From: Clostridiales bacterium UBA1758
GTDB lineage: Bacteria > Bacillota > Clostridia > Oscillospirales > UBA1758
Length of the DNA: 42,405 nt
Assembly (NCBI GenBank): GCA_002315595.1
Contig: DCHG01000074.1
Span: forward strand, 13,183 to 55,587
Reading direction: 5' to 3'
Shown: positions 8,686 through 15,446 of the stretch, one piece after another
How the letters are laid out: every line of letters begins with the position of its first letter
How positions within the stretch are numbered: the stretch's first letter is position 1
Translations under genes and position numbers: made by a program
Notes under the pieces: generated by a model
Told to the model about the DNA's origin: nothing
The model's database searches: none
Seen by the model: the letters and a program-made list of their open reading frames with translations, nothing else

Positions 8686-9201
8686 TTACTTGTTTTTTCC
8701 GAGTTCGTCACGAATTTTTGCCAAAATCTGCTTTGATTCGTTGTTCAAAAAGTCTTCCCCGTTGAAATCTTTCAAAAGATTTTCGGCAACTTCTTTCTCT
8801 CCCGAAATAAATACTTCGAGAATTTTCGTGTAATTTTCCAACGCATCCGCCTTTTGATCTTCGGTGCTCCCCTTTTCTTCAAGTTCCGCGATTCGTTTGG
8901 TGAATTCCTCGTTTTTTTCCTTCAAATCGTCCAATTCATCGCGCAATTCGTTGTTTTTGCGAAGATATTCATCATTTTTTTCGGTCAACTCATTATAGCG
9001 CTCCTGCGCATCAAAGCCCTCGTCGAGTTTGCCGCTGATCGATTTATTCATATTCAGCGTCGACATATAGGATATCACAAGCAATATGACCGCAAAGGTC
9101 AAAAGCGCAATACTATAAGTAAAAAGGAATTTTTTAGTTGTTTTTTTGGGGGCACCCTCTGGTTTTCCCGTGTTTTCCGGCTTGATTTCTTTTTCTTCCA
9201 T
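8686..9201 (-). CDS. Single-pass membrane coiled-coil protein of unknown function
   Basis: I do not recognise this 171-residue protein. It has a charged, proline- and lysine-rich cytoplasmic start (about 25 residues), one transmembrane helix (residues 28-48, starting LFTYSIALLTFAVILLVI), a long Glu/Lys/Leu/Asn heptad-like region (about residues 65-120, with YNELTEKNDEYLRKNNELRD) that should form a coiled coil, and a charged helical C-terminus. The shape recalls DivIC or FtsL-like bitopic proteins, but no family motif is present. It follows parB by 19 bases and has its own AAAGGA ribosome-binding site, so it is probably the last gene of the soj-parB operon. It may link nucleoid segregation and the membrane; this is inference only. 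Confidence 0.75.
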   Translation of the reverse strand: MEEKEIKPENTGKPEGAPKKTTKKFLFTYSIALLTFAVILLVISYMSTLNMNKSISGKLDEGFDAQERYNELTEKNDEYLRKNNELRDELDDLKEKNEEFTKRIAELEEKGSTEDQKADALENYTKILEVFISGEKEVAENLLKDFNGEDFLNNESKQILAKIRDELGKNK

Positions 9202-9220
9202 AGTTATCCTTTCAGGAGTC

Positions 9221-10081
9221 TCATTTTTTTGCGATTTTTTTCAACGCTTCGCAAAGTGTCTCAAGATCCTCATTTCCATAATATTCGATTTCAAGTTTTC
9301 CGCGTTTTCTTCCGTCGGTGATTTTCACCTTTCTGCCGATCGCGTTCGACAATTCGCGTTCCAATGCTTCGGCATAATTAACGGTAATTACTTTCGGTTT
9401 TTTGGATTGTTTTTCCTGCGAGATCTTCTTTGCCAATTGTTCGGTCTGTCGAACGGAAAGGCTCTGTTCGAGGGCTTTTTTTGCAGTATTTCTGCGATTT
9501 TCGTCACCTTCGATTGCAAGAATTGCCCTTGCATGACCGCTTGAAAGTTCGCCGTCTTTGACCATTTTCTGTACTTCCTCGGGAAGTGCGAGAAGTCTCA
9601 TGGAATTGGTGAGTGCAGACCGCGATTTGCCGACTTTTTCCGCCGCCTGCTCCTGGGTGAGATTAAAATCTTCGATCAGTGACTTATATCCCTGTGCTTC
9701 TTCAATTGGGTTTAGGTCTTCGCGTTGCAGATTTTCGATCAGCGCAAGTTCCATGACCTCCAAATCGCTCGCTTCAAGAATCACGATCGGAACTTCGGTC
9801 AATCCTGCTCTACGGCAGGCGCGCCAACGGCGTTCACCCGCGATGATTTGATAATTTCCGCCGACGAGTCTGCGCACGGCGATCGGTTGGATCAGACCGT
9901 GCTTGGCAATGCTGTCCGCAAGTTCCTGCAATGCAACCTCATCAAACTGTCTTCTCGGCTGATTTGGATTCGGTTCGATATTTTTAATGGCGGCTTTTTG
10001 TATATTCCCCCTATTTTCCACTTCTTCCAACGGGTTTTCAAGCAATGCGCCGAGTCCCCTGCCGAGTCCATGCTGTGCCAT
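9221..10081 (-). CDS. parB: Chromosome partitioning protein ParB (Spo0J)
   Basis: ParB is a CTP-dependent DNA clamp that loads at parS, spreads and recruits SMC. In this 286-residue protein, GLGRGLGAL at the start is the ParA-activating peptide. The CTP-binding region has NQPRRQF (about residues 40-46) and GERRWRA (82-88). ENLQREDLNPIEEA and the helix-turn-helix (about 142-165) follow, and the C-terminus is a dimerisation domain. At the four positions that separate ParB from Noc it carries R154, S160, A165 and G182, which is ParB-like (Arg/Thr/Ala/Gly in the reference work). It lies 14 bases downstream of soj in the same operon, and two parS sites lie just upstream of that operon. Confidence 0.96.
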   Translation of the reverse strand: MAQHGLGRGLGALLENPLEEVENRGNIQKAAIKNIEPNPNQPRRQFDEVALQELADSIAKHGLIQPIAVRRLVGGNYQIIAGERRWRACRRAGLTEVPIVILEASDLEVMELALIENLQREDLNPIEEAQGYKSLIEDFNLTQEQAAEKVGKSRSALTNSMRLLALPEEVQKMVKDGELSSGHARAILAIEGDENRRNTAKKALEQSLSVRQTEQLAKKISQEKQSKKPKVITVNYAEALERELSNAIGRKVKITDGRKRGKLEIEYYGNEDLETLCEALKKIAKK

Positions 10082-10095
10082 AGTATCCCTCTTTT

Positions 10096-10857
10096 CTATT
10101 TTTCGTTACGCGAAAGCAGTTCCTCTGCCAATGACAGATAACACTCCGCACCACGGGAATATTTATCATATTCAATCACGGGTTTTCCGAAACTCGGAGC
10201 CTCGGCAAGGCGGACGGTTCGCGGAATCATCGTATGATATACTTTTGCGCCGAAATAACGCTTGACCTCCTCCGCCACCTGCGACGAAAGGTTTGTTCTT
10301 GAATCATACATTGTCAAAACAACGCCCTCGATTTCGAGTTTCGGGTTCATATTCGCCTTGACGGCTTTGAAAACCTTAATCAACTGTGCCACGCCCTCCA
10401 ATGCAAGAAACTCACACTGGATCGGAATCAGAACGCTATCTGCGGCTGCGGCGGCATTAATGGTCAAAAGGCCGAGCGTCGGCGGACAATCGATCAGTAT
10501 ATAGTCGTATTTATCGCGGATTTGTTCCAATGCCTCACGAAGTTTATATTCACGGTTTTGCATATTCGCAAGTTCCGGCTCGGCACCCGCAAGATCCATT
10601 CCGCATGGCATAATATCGCCGTGCCGCGTATGTTTGATCGTTAATTCCGTGCGTTGTGTGCCGATCAATGCCTCATACGAGGTCAAATCGTGCTTGCCGA
10701 GTGTCACGCCGAGGCTTGACGTTGCATTTCCCTGCGGGTCAAAGTCACAGAGGAGCACCTTTTTTCCGTGATAATTCAGGCAGGCCGCCAAATTGACCGC
10801 CGTTGTGGTCTTTCCGACGCCACCCTTTTGATTTGTAATAGCAATGATCTTACCCAT
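10096..10857 (-). CDS. soj: Chromosome partitioning ATPase ParA (Soj)
   Basis: Soj is a DNA-binding ATPase switch that positions ParB-parS complexes and, in Bacillus, also regulates DnaA. The 253-residue protein starts at 10857 with GGAGA just upstream; an ATG eight codons earlier lacks support. The deviant Walker A KGGVGKTTTAV (residues 11-21) contains the signature lysine at position 11. The A' motif FDPQGNATSSLG and Walker B YILIDCPPTLG are intact, and MYDSRTNLSSQV is typical. The gene has its own strong promoter (10909-10937), placed about 25 bases from the nearer parS, so ParB occupancy could influence soj-parB expression. Confidence 0.97.
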   Translation of the reverse strand: MGKIIAITNQKGGVGKTTTAVNLAACLNYHGKKVLLCDFDPQGNATSSLGVTLGKHDLTSYEALIGTQRTELTIKHTRHGDIMPCGMDLAGAEPELANMQNREYKLREALEQIRDKYDYILIDCPPTLGLLTINAAAAADSVLIPIQCEFLALEGVAQLIKVFKAVKANMNPKLEIEGVVLTMYDSRTNLSSQVAEEVKRYFGAKVYHTMIPRTVRLAEAPSFGKPVIEYDKYSRGAECYLSLAEELLSRNEK

Positions 10858-10908
10858 ATTTTCTCCATTACCTGTCGGCAATCATTCTGTATAACTTATG
10901 TCTACATA

Positions 10909-10937
10909 ATTATATATGATATGTGCGCATTTTTCAA
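10909..10937 (-). promoter_or_regulatory. soj-parB promoter
   Basis: Minus-strand TTGAAA (10932-10937), 17 bases, then a perfect TATAAT (10909-10914), about 50 bases before the soj ATG. The parS site at 10962-10977 begins 25 bases upstream of the -35, close enough for bound or spreading ParB to affect initiation. Confidence 0.8.
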
Positions 10938-10961
10938 TTCATTCTTCAAAAATAATAAAAA

Positions 10962-10977
10962 AGTTTCACGTGAAACA
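10962..10977. other. parS site 1 (ParB binding site)
   Basis: AGTTTCACGTGAAACA matches the consensus TGTTTCACGTGAAACA at 15 of 16 positions and contains the full GTTTCACGTGAAAC palindrome. It is 37 bp (centre to centre) from parS site 2. Confidence 0.95.
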
Positions 10978-10998
10978 CCTCTCGCTCTCCAACGAAAA

Positions 10999-11014
10999 TG
11001 TTTCACGTGAAACA
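10999..11014. other. parS site 2 (ParB binding site), perfect consensus
   Basis: TGTTTCACGTGAAACA is a perfect 16-bp consensus parS. It ends one base before the stop codon of noc (11016-11018). The paired sites lie between noc and soj, about 9.2 kb from oriC on the gyrA side. Confidence 0.97.
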
Positions 11015-11015
11015 A

Positions 11016-11840
11016 TCAGTCCGCAGCCCTCATCTGCGTTTTTGGGATTTTAATGGTCATCAGTATGTTTTGGTCGTCCTCCTGACGGTCAAAGTCCGGT
11101 TGCAAACCTGCCCGACGGATGACGGAGATCGCATGGTCGATGGTATTGATAAAAATACGAATGTCCTTGATAATGAACTTTTTCTGCCCCGTTGCAGGCT
11201 TTGGGTGAAGTTCAAGTAACGAATCAATGTAATTCTCCGTCTGTGCAACATTGAGATCCTTTAATATGATCGTTTTCAACGCCTTTGCACGTTTTTCTTC
11301 TTCAAGCCGAAGCAATGCCCTTGCATGGCGCTCACTTAATTCCTTTTGACGTATTTGATAAATCAGTTCTCCGTCTAGACGCAAAAGCCGAAGTTTATTG
11401 GCGATCGCGGATTGACTTTTTCCCAATCGATCCGCGGCCTCCTGTTGCGTCAAATGAAATTCGGAAAGAAGTTTCGCAATACCGTTTGCTTCTTCAAAAA
11501 AATCGAGGTCCCGACGCTGTAAATTCTCAACGAGAGCCAGTAAAGCCGAATTTTCATCGGATATTTCCGCCACAATGCACGGCACATAGGACAATCCCGC
11601 CAACTTGGACGCCCGCAACCTTCTCTCCCCTGATACAAGTTCATAACCGTCTTTCAATTTGCGTACCGTCAACGGTTGTAGGACACCAACCTCCGAAATA
11701 CTTTTGGAAAGCGACAACAGTTGATCCGGGTCAAATACCTTGCGCGGTTGATGTGGGTTTGCCTTGATCTCGGACGGATGAAGATATAGAATTCGATCCG
11801 ATGCAAAGATATCGCTTTTTCGTTTTACAAATGATGTCAT
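11016..11840 (-). CDS. noc: Nucleoid occlusion protein Noc (ParB paralogue)
   Basis: Noc is a CTP-gated, membrane-targeted DNA clamp that blocks division over the nucleoid. The start at 11840 (274 residues) follows GAGGTG; an upstream in-frame ATG lacks a ribosome-binding site. Like ParB it has HQPRKVF (about 30-36) and GERRLRA (71-77). The C-terminal block DIRIFINTIDHAISVIRRAG is characteristic of Noc. Specificity positions are Q143, K149, R154 and R171, matching the Noc set Gln/Lys/Lys/Arg except for a conservative Lys-to-Arg change, so it should bind NBS-type sites rather than parS. The N-terminus (MTSFVKRKSDIFASDR) could be the amphipathic membrane helix. It lies upstream of soj, as in Bacillus. 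Confidence 0.9.
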   Translation of the reverse strand: MTSFVKRKSDIFASDRILYLHPSEIKANPHQPRKVFDPDQLLSLSKSISEVGVLQPLTVRKLKDGYELVSGERRLRASKLAGLSYVPCIVAEISDENSALLALVENLQRRDLDFFEEANGIAKLLSEFHLTQQEAADRLGKSQSAIANKLRLLRLDGELIYQIRQKELSERHARALLRLEEEKRAKALKTIILKDLNVAQTENYIDSLLELHPKPATGQKKFIIKDIRIFINTIDHAISVIRRAGLQPDFDRQEDDQNILMTIKIPKTQMRAAD

Positions 11841-11999
11841 TCTGTTCACCTCAATAAAAGAATAACGGCGAACACATCTTTTGTAAAGCAATTTTGTTCG
11901 ACAAAACGGCTTATTTCCCGATATTTATGGCATTTTTCGCACAAATTTGTGTCGAAATAGTTTTATATGTTATGAAACACCAATTATTATGAAGAATAA
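11841..11999 (-). promoter_or_regulatory. Upstream region of noc with palindrome and half NBS
   Basis: The gap between acpP and noc holds a perfect CACAAATTTGTG palindrome (11940-11951), a TTTTGT-TCG-ACAAAA inverted repeat around 11893-11907, and ATTTCCCG (11913-11920), which is one half of the Noc-binding consensus ATTTCCCGGGAAAT. I see no confident -35/-10 pair. Autoregulation of noc is possible but unproven. Confidence 0.35.
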
Positions 12000-12026
12000 A
12001 AACGCCCACCCGAAATCGGATGGGCA
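11991..12026 (-). terminator. acpP terminator
   Basis: GCCCACCC at 12004-12011 pairs with GGATGGGC at 12018-12025 (one G-T pair), around a short loop. On the minus strand it is followed by GTTTTTATTC. It lies about 30 bases after the acpP stop codon. Confidence 0.85.
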
Positions 12027-12054
12027 ACATATCAACAAATGAAGAAAGAACGGA

Positions 12055-12282
12055 TTATGCCTTTTCCTCGATATAGGTCGCAAGGTCACCGACGGTGCGA
12101 AGTCTGAATGCGTCTTCTTCTTCAATGACGACACCGAATTTATCTTCGATCGCCATCATAAGTTCGACAACATCGAGGGAGTCTGCTCCGAGATCGTCGG
12201 CAATATCGGTGCTTTCAAGGATATCATCTTCCGTCACATCGAATTGTTCAGCAAGCATCTCTTTCAGTTTATCAAGAATCAT
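12055..12282 (-). CDS. acpP: Acyl carrier protein
   Basis: This 75-residue acidic helical protein carries the growing acyl chain in fatty acid synthesis. The phosphopantetheine attachment serine is S35 in GADSLDVVELM. The start at 12282 has GGAG upstream. It stands alone between its own promoter and terminator, away from other fab genes, between noc and rnhA. Confidence 0.97.
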   Translation of the reverse strand: MILDKLKEMLAEQFDVTEDDILESTDIADDLGADSLDVVELMMAIEDKFGVVIEEEDAFRLRTVGDLATYIEEKA

Positions 12283-12311
12283 AAATTATTCTCCTTTCGG
12301 TTTCTATAAAA

Positions 12312-12340
12312 AAAATACACCAGTTTATTTCATTTGTCAA
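12312..12340 (-). promoter_or_regulatory. acpP promoter
   Basis: Minus-strand perfect TTGACA (12335-12340), 17 bases, then TATTTT (12312-12317), about 30 bases before the acpP ATG. The rest of the 190-base gap to rnhA (12283-12472) holds weak inverted repeats (around 12362-12388 and 12450-12470) that may end the gyrA-rnhA transcript, but no strong terminator. Confidence 0.7.
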
Positions 12341-12472
12341 GAAGTATTTGTATATTATTGTGAAACAAACCGCGTAATGATCGGTTTCAATTTGTATCTT
12401 TTATCAAACTCATACGATAAAACACGATTTTTGGTCTTGATACGTTAAAATCCGTCATCATTGTACGGATAA

Positions 12473-12919
12473 TCACTGTTTAAACTTGTTTGATTCAGCC
12501 ACGGCGATTGCGTCACAACGATTGTTCATCACATTTGACGCATGCCCCTTCACCCAAACGAATTTGACGGTGTGCTTTTGGCAAAGATCGAGCAAACGTT
12601 GCCATAGTTCGGGGTTTTTGGCGGGTTCGTTCTTTGTGCGCATCCAATTGTTCTTTTTCCAACGTTCCGCCCAACCCTGTGTCATTGCATCAACGACATA
12701 TTTGGAGTCGCTCGTCACTGTGACATCACAACTTTCTTTGAGCAATTCCAATGCCGTGATCACACCGAGCAATTCCATTCGGTTATTGGTGGTATTGCTT
12801 TCTCCGCCGGAAACAACCTTTTCATGCTCGCCGTATTTCAAGATAGCGGCGAAGCCGCCCGGGCCGGGGTTGCCCGAGCAGGCTCCGTCAGTGTAGATTG
12901 TAACCTGTTTTTTTGTCAT
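12473..12919 (-). CDS. rnhA: Ribonuclease HI
   Basis: RNase HI cleaves the RNA strand of RNA-DNA hybrids such as R-loops and primers. The 148-residue protein has the four carboxylates D11 (in DGACSGNPGPGG), E49 (NRMELL), D71 (TSDSKYV) and D136, plus catalytic-loop H126, in normal spacing, with the basic handle region WKKNNWMRTKN present. Its ATG overlaps the gyrA stop codon (TAATG), so it is translationally coupled to gyrA as the last gene of the dnaN-gyrA transcript. Confidence 0.96.
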   Translation of the reverse strand: MTKKQVTIYTDGACSGNPGPGGFAAILKYGEHEKVVSGGESNTTNNRMELLGVITALELLKESCDVTVTSDSKYVVDAMTQGWAERWKKNNWMRTKNEPAKNPELWQRLLDLCQKHTVKFVWVKGHASNVMNNRCDAIAVAESNKFKQ

Positions 12920-15432
12920 TATTCAATATCCGTACTCTCTTCGGAAACGATTTCGTCGGATTCTTCTTCTTTTTGTGTCACGGCAACGCTGATCACACGG
13001 AATCCGTCGCCGACACGCATCAAAATAACACCCTGGGTGGATCGACCGTAGACAGAAATGCCGTCCGACGGCATACGAATGATGACGCCATCGTCTGCAA
13101 TAAGCATAATATCCTCATTGCCGTCGACCATGCAAACGCCCGCAACCTTCCCGGTCTTTTCAGTGATGTTATAGTTAATCAAACCCTTGCCGTAACGGCT
13201 CTGAACGCGATATTCGTCAATATCGGTGCGTTTTCCGAAACCGTTTTCGGTGACGCTCAAGAGTTGTGCGCCGGCACGAACGCAATCGGCACCGACAATG
13301 ACATCGTCGTCATCGAGATCCATACCCATAACACCCGAAGCATCACGTCCCATCGGACGAATATCGTTTTCATTAAAGCGAATCGCCATACCGTTACGGG
13401 ACGCCAAAATAAGTTCATTGGAACCGTCCGTCAACAGAACACTGATCAGTTCGTCATCCTCCGCAAGCGTGATTGCACGGATGCCGGTCTTTCGGATATT
13501 ACCGAACTTGTCGAGTGCAATTCTCTTTACAACGCCGTTTTTCGTAACAAAAACAAGGAAATGATCAACGTCAAACCCCGAAATCGCGAGCATTGCGTTC
13601 ACTTTTTCGTTGTTTTCAAGCGGAAGCAGGTTGATGATATTCATGCCCTTGGAAGAACGGCTTGCCTCCGGAATCTGATAACCTTTTTTTCGGAAGATAC
13701 GGCCGGTGCTTGTCAGGAACAGAATATTATCGTGGGACGAAGCAACAAAGAGGGTATCGACAAAATCCTCCTCACGGGTGGCCATGCCGCTGACCCCGCG
13801 ACCGCCACGACGCTGGGAACGATAAGTGCTGGTCGGAAGGCGTTTGATATATCCGAGATTGGTGTGCGTATATACGCAGTCTTCGACCTCGATCAAATCC
13901 TCAATATCGAGTTCGTCGACGATGTCCTCAATCTCGGTCTTGCGATCGTCGCCGAATTTGTCGCGGATAGCGGCAAGTTCATCCTTCAAAACGCCCTTGA
14001 TCTTTTCGGGATCGGCAAGAAGTTCCTGATAATACGCGATCTTTTTGAGCAGTTCATCGAGTTCGTTTTGCAGTTTTTCACGGTCAAGTCCCTGCAACGC
14101 ACGCAAACGCATATCAAGAATTGCCTGAGCCTGAACATCATCAAGGCCAAATCTCTCCATCAAACGTTCTTTGGCATCGTCATAACTTGAACGAATGATA
14201 TGAACGACTTCGTCAATATTATCCTGCGCAATCACGAGTCCTCGCAACAAATGTGCGCGTTCCTGTGCCTTGCGAAGGTCATATTTGGTACGGCGAACGA
14301 TGATTTCTTCCTGGAAGGTTAGATATTCGTCAATAATATGGCGCAGTGAGAGAATTCTCGGCTGAGTCTGATTATTAACGAGAGCGAGCATATTGATCGA
14401 AAAACTCGTCTGCATCTGCGTTTGGGCAAACAGACGATTCAAAACGACCTGTGCATTTGCATCGCGTTTAAGTTCGATGACGATACGCATACCGTTACGA
14501 TCGGATTCATCGCGAATATCACTGATTCCGTCAAGTTTTTTATCGTTGACCTGGTCGGCCATATTTTTAATGAGCATTCTTTTATTGACTTGATACGGAA
14601 TTTCTGTCACAATAATGCGCTCATGTGTTTGACCGCCACGCTTATATTCTTCGATTTCGGCACGGGCGCGAATGATGATTTTACCGCGACCGGTGGCATA
14701 TGCGGCACGGATACCGGCTCTGCCCATAATGATGCCCTTGGTCGGGAAATCCGGACCGGAAATGTGTTCCATCAGGTCGGCAAGCGTTGCTTCGGGGTTA
14801 TTCAGCACGCAAATGCAGGCGTTGATGACTTCCGTGAGATTATGCGGCGGGATATTTGTTGCCATGCCGACGGCAATACCCGACGAGCCGTTGACCAACA
14901 AATTCGGAAAACGGCTCGGAAGCACACGGGGCTCTTTGCGGGATTCATCGAAGTTGGGATCCCAATCGACAGTTTCTTTTTCAATGTCACGAAGCATTTC
15001 GTCAGAAATGCGGGAAAGCCTTGCCTCAGTATAACGGTATGCCGCCGGGGGATCACCATCCACGGAACCAAAGTTACCGTGACCGTCAACGAGCATATAG
15101 CGCATGGAAAAATCCTGCGCCAAACGAACCATTGCATCGTAAACCGATGCGTCACCATGCGGATGATAACGACCGAGCACGTCACCGACGCAGGTCGCAC
15201 TCTTTTTAAAGGGCTTATCCTGCGTGAGATTATCCTCGTACATCGCATACAAAATTCTTCTGTGAACGGGCTTCAAGCCGTCCCTGACGTCCGGGAGGGC
15301 GCGTCCGACGATAACGCTCATTGCGTAATCGATATACGAGGTCTTCATTTCCTGAACGAGTTCGGAAGTGATTATCTTCTGGTCAGGAAACATGATATCT
15401 TCGGGTTTATAGTCTTTCGCTTTGTTTGCCAT
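12919..15432 (-). CDS. gyrA: DNA gyrase subunit A
   Basis: GyrA is the DNA breakage-reunion subunit of gyrase. The 837-residue length is normal. Features: the winged-helix region with GLKPVHRRILYAM, the catalytic tyrosine Y134 (AAYRYTEARL), the SGIAVGMATNIPPHNL block, the coiled coil, and a C-terminal beta-pinwheel with the GyrA box QRRGGRG (consensus QRRGGKG), which marks a gyrase rather than topoisomerase IV. The quinolone-determining loop reads HPHGDASVYDA, with Ala at position 95, equivalent to E. coli Ser83. AAGGAGGTG lies before the ATG. It follows gyrB by 14 bases. Confidence 0.98.
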   Translation of the reverse strand: MANKAKDYKPEDIMFPDQKIITSELVQEMKTSYIDYAMSVIVGRALPDVRDGLKPVHRRILYAMYEDNLTQDKPFKKSATCVGDVLGRYHPHGDASVYDAMVRLAQDFSMRYMLVDGHGNFGSVDGDPPAAYRYTEARLSRISDEMLRDIEKETVDWDPNFDESRKEPRVLPSRFPNLLVNGSSGIAVGMATNIPPHNLTEVINACICVLNNPEATLADLMEHISGPDFPTKGIIMGRAGIRAAYATGRGKIIIRARAEIEEYKRGGQTHERIIVTEIPYQVNKRMLIKNMADQVNDKKLDGISDIRDESDRNGMRIVIELKRDANAQVVLNRLFAQTQMQTSFSINMLALVNNQTQPRILSLRHIIDEYLTFQEEIIVRRTKYDLRKAQERAHLLRGLVIAQDNIDEVVHIIRSSYDDAKERLMERFGLDDVQAQAILDMRLRALQGLDREKLQNELDELLKKIAYYQELLADPEKIKGVLKDELAAIRDKFGDDRKTEIEDIVDELDIEDLIEVEDCVYTHTNLGYIKRLPTSTYRSQRRGGRGVSGMATREEDFVDTLFVASSHDNILFLTSTGRIFRKKGYQIPEASRSSKGMNIINLLPLENNEKVNAMLAISGFDVDHFLVFVTKNGVVKRIALDKFGNIRKTGIRAITLAEDDELISVLLTDGSNELILASRNGMAIRFNENDIRPMGRDASGVMGMDLDDDDVIVGADCVRAGAQLLSVTENGFGKRTDIDEYRVQSRYGKGLINYNITEKTGKVAGVCMVDGNEDIMLIADDGVIIRMPSDGISVYGRSTQGVILMRVGDGFRVISVAVTQKEEESDEIVSEESTDIE

Positions 15433-15446
15433 CGGATAACACCTCC

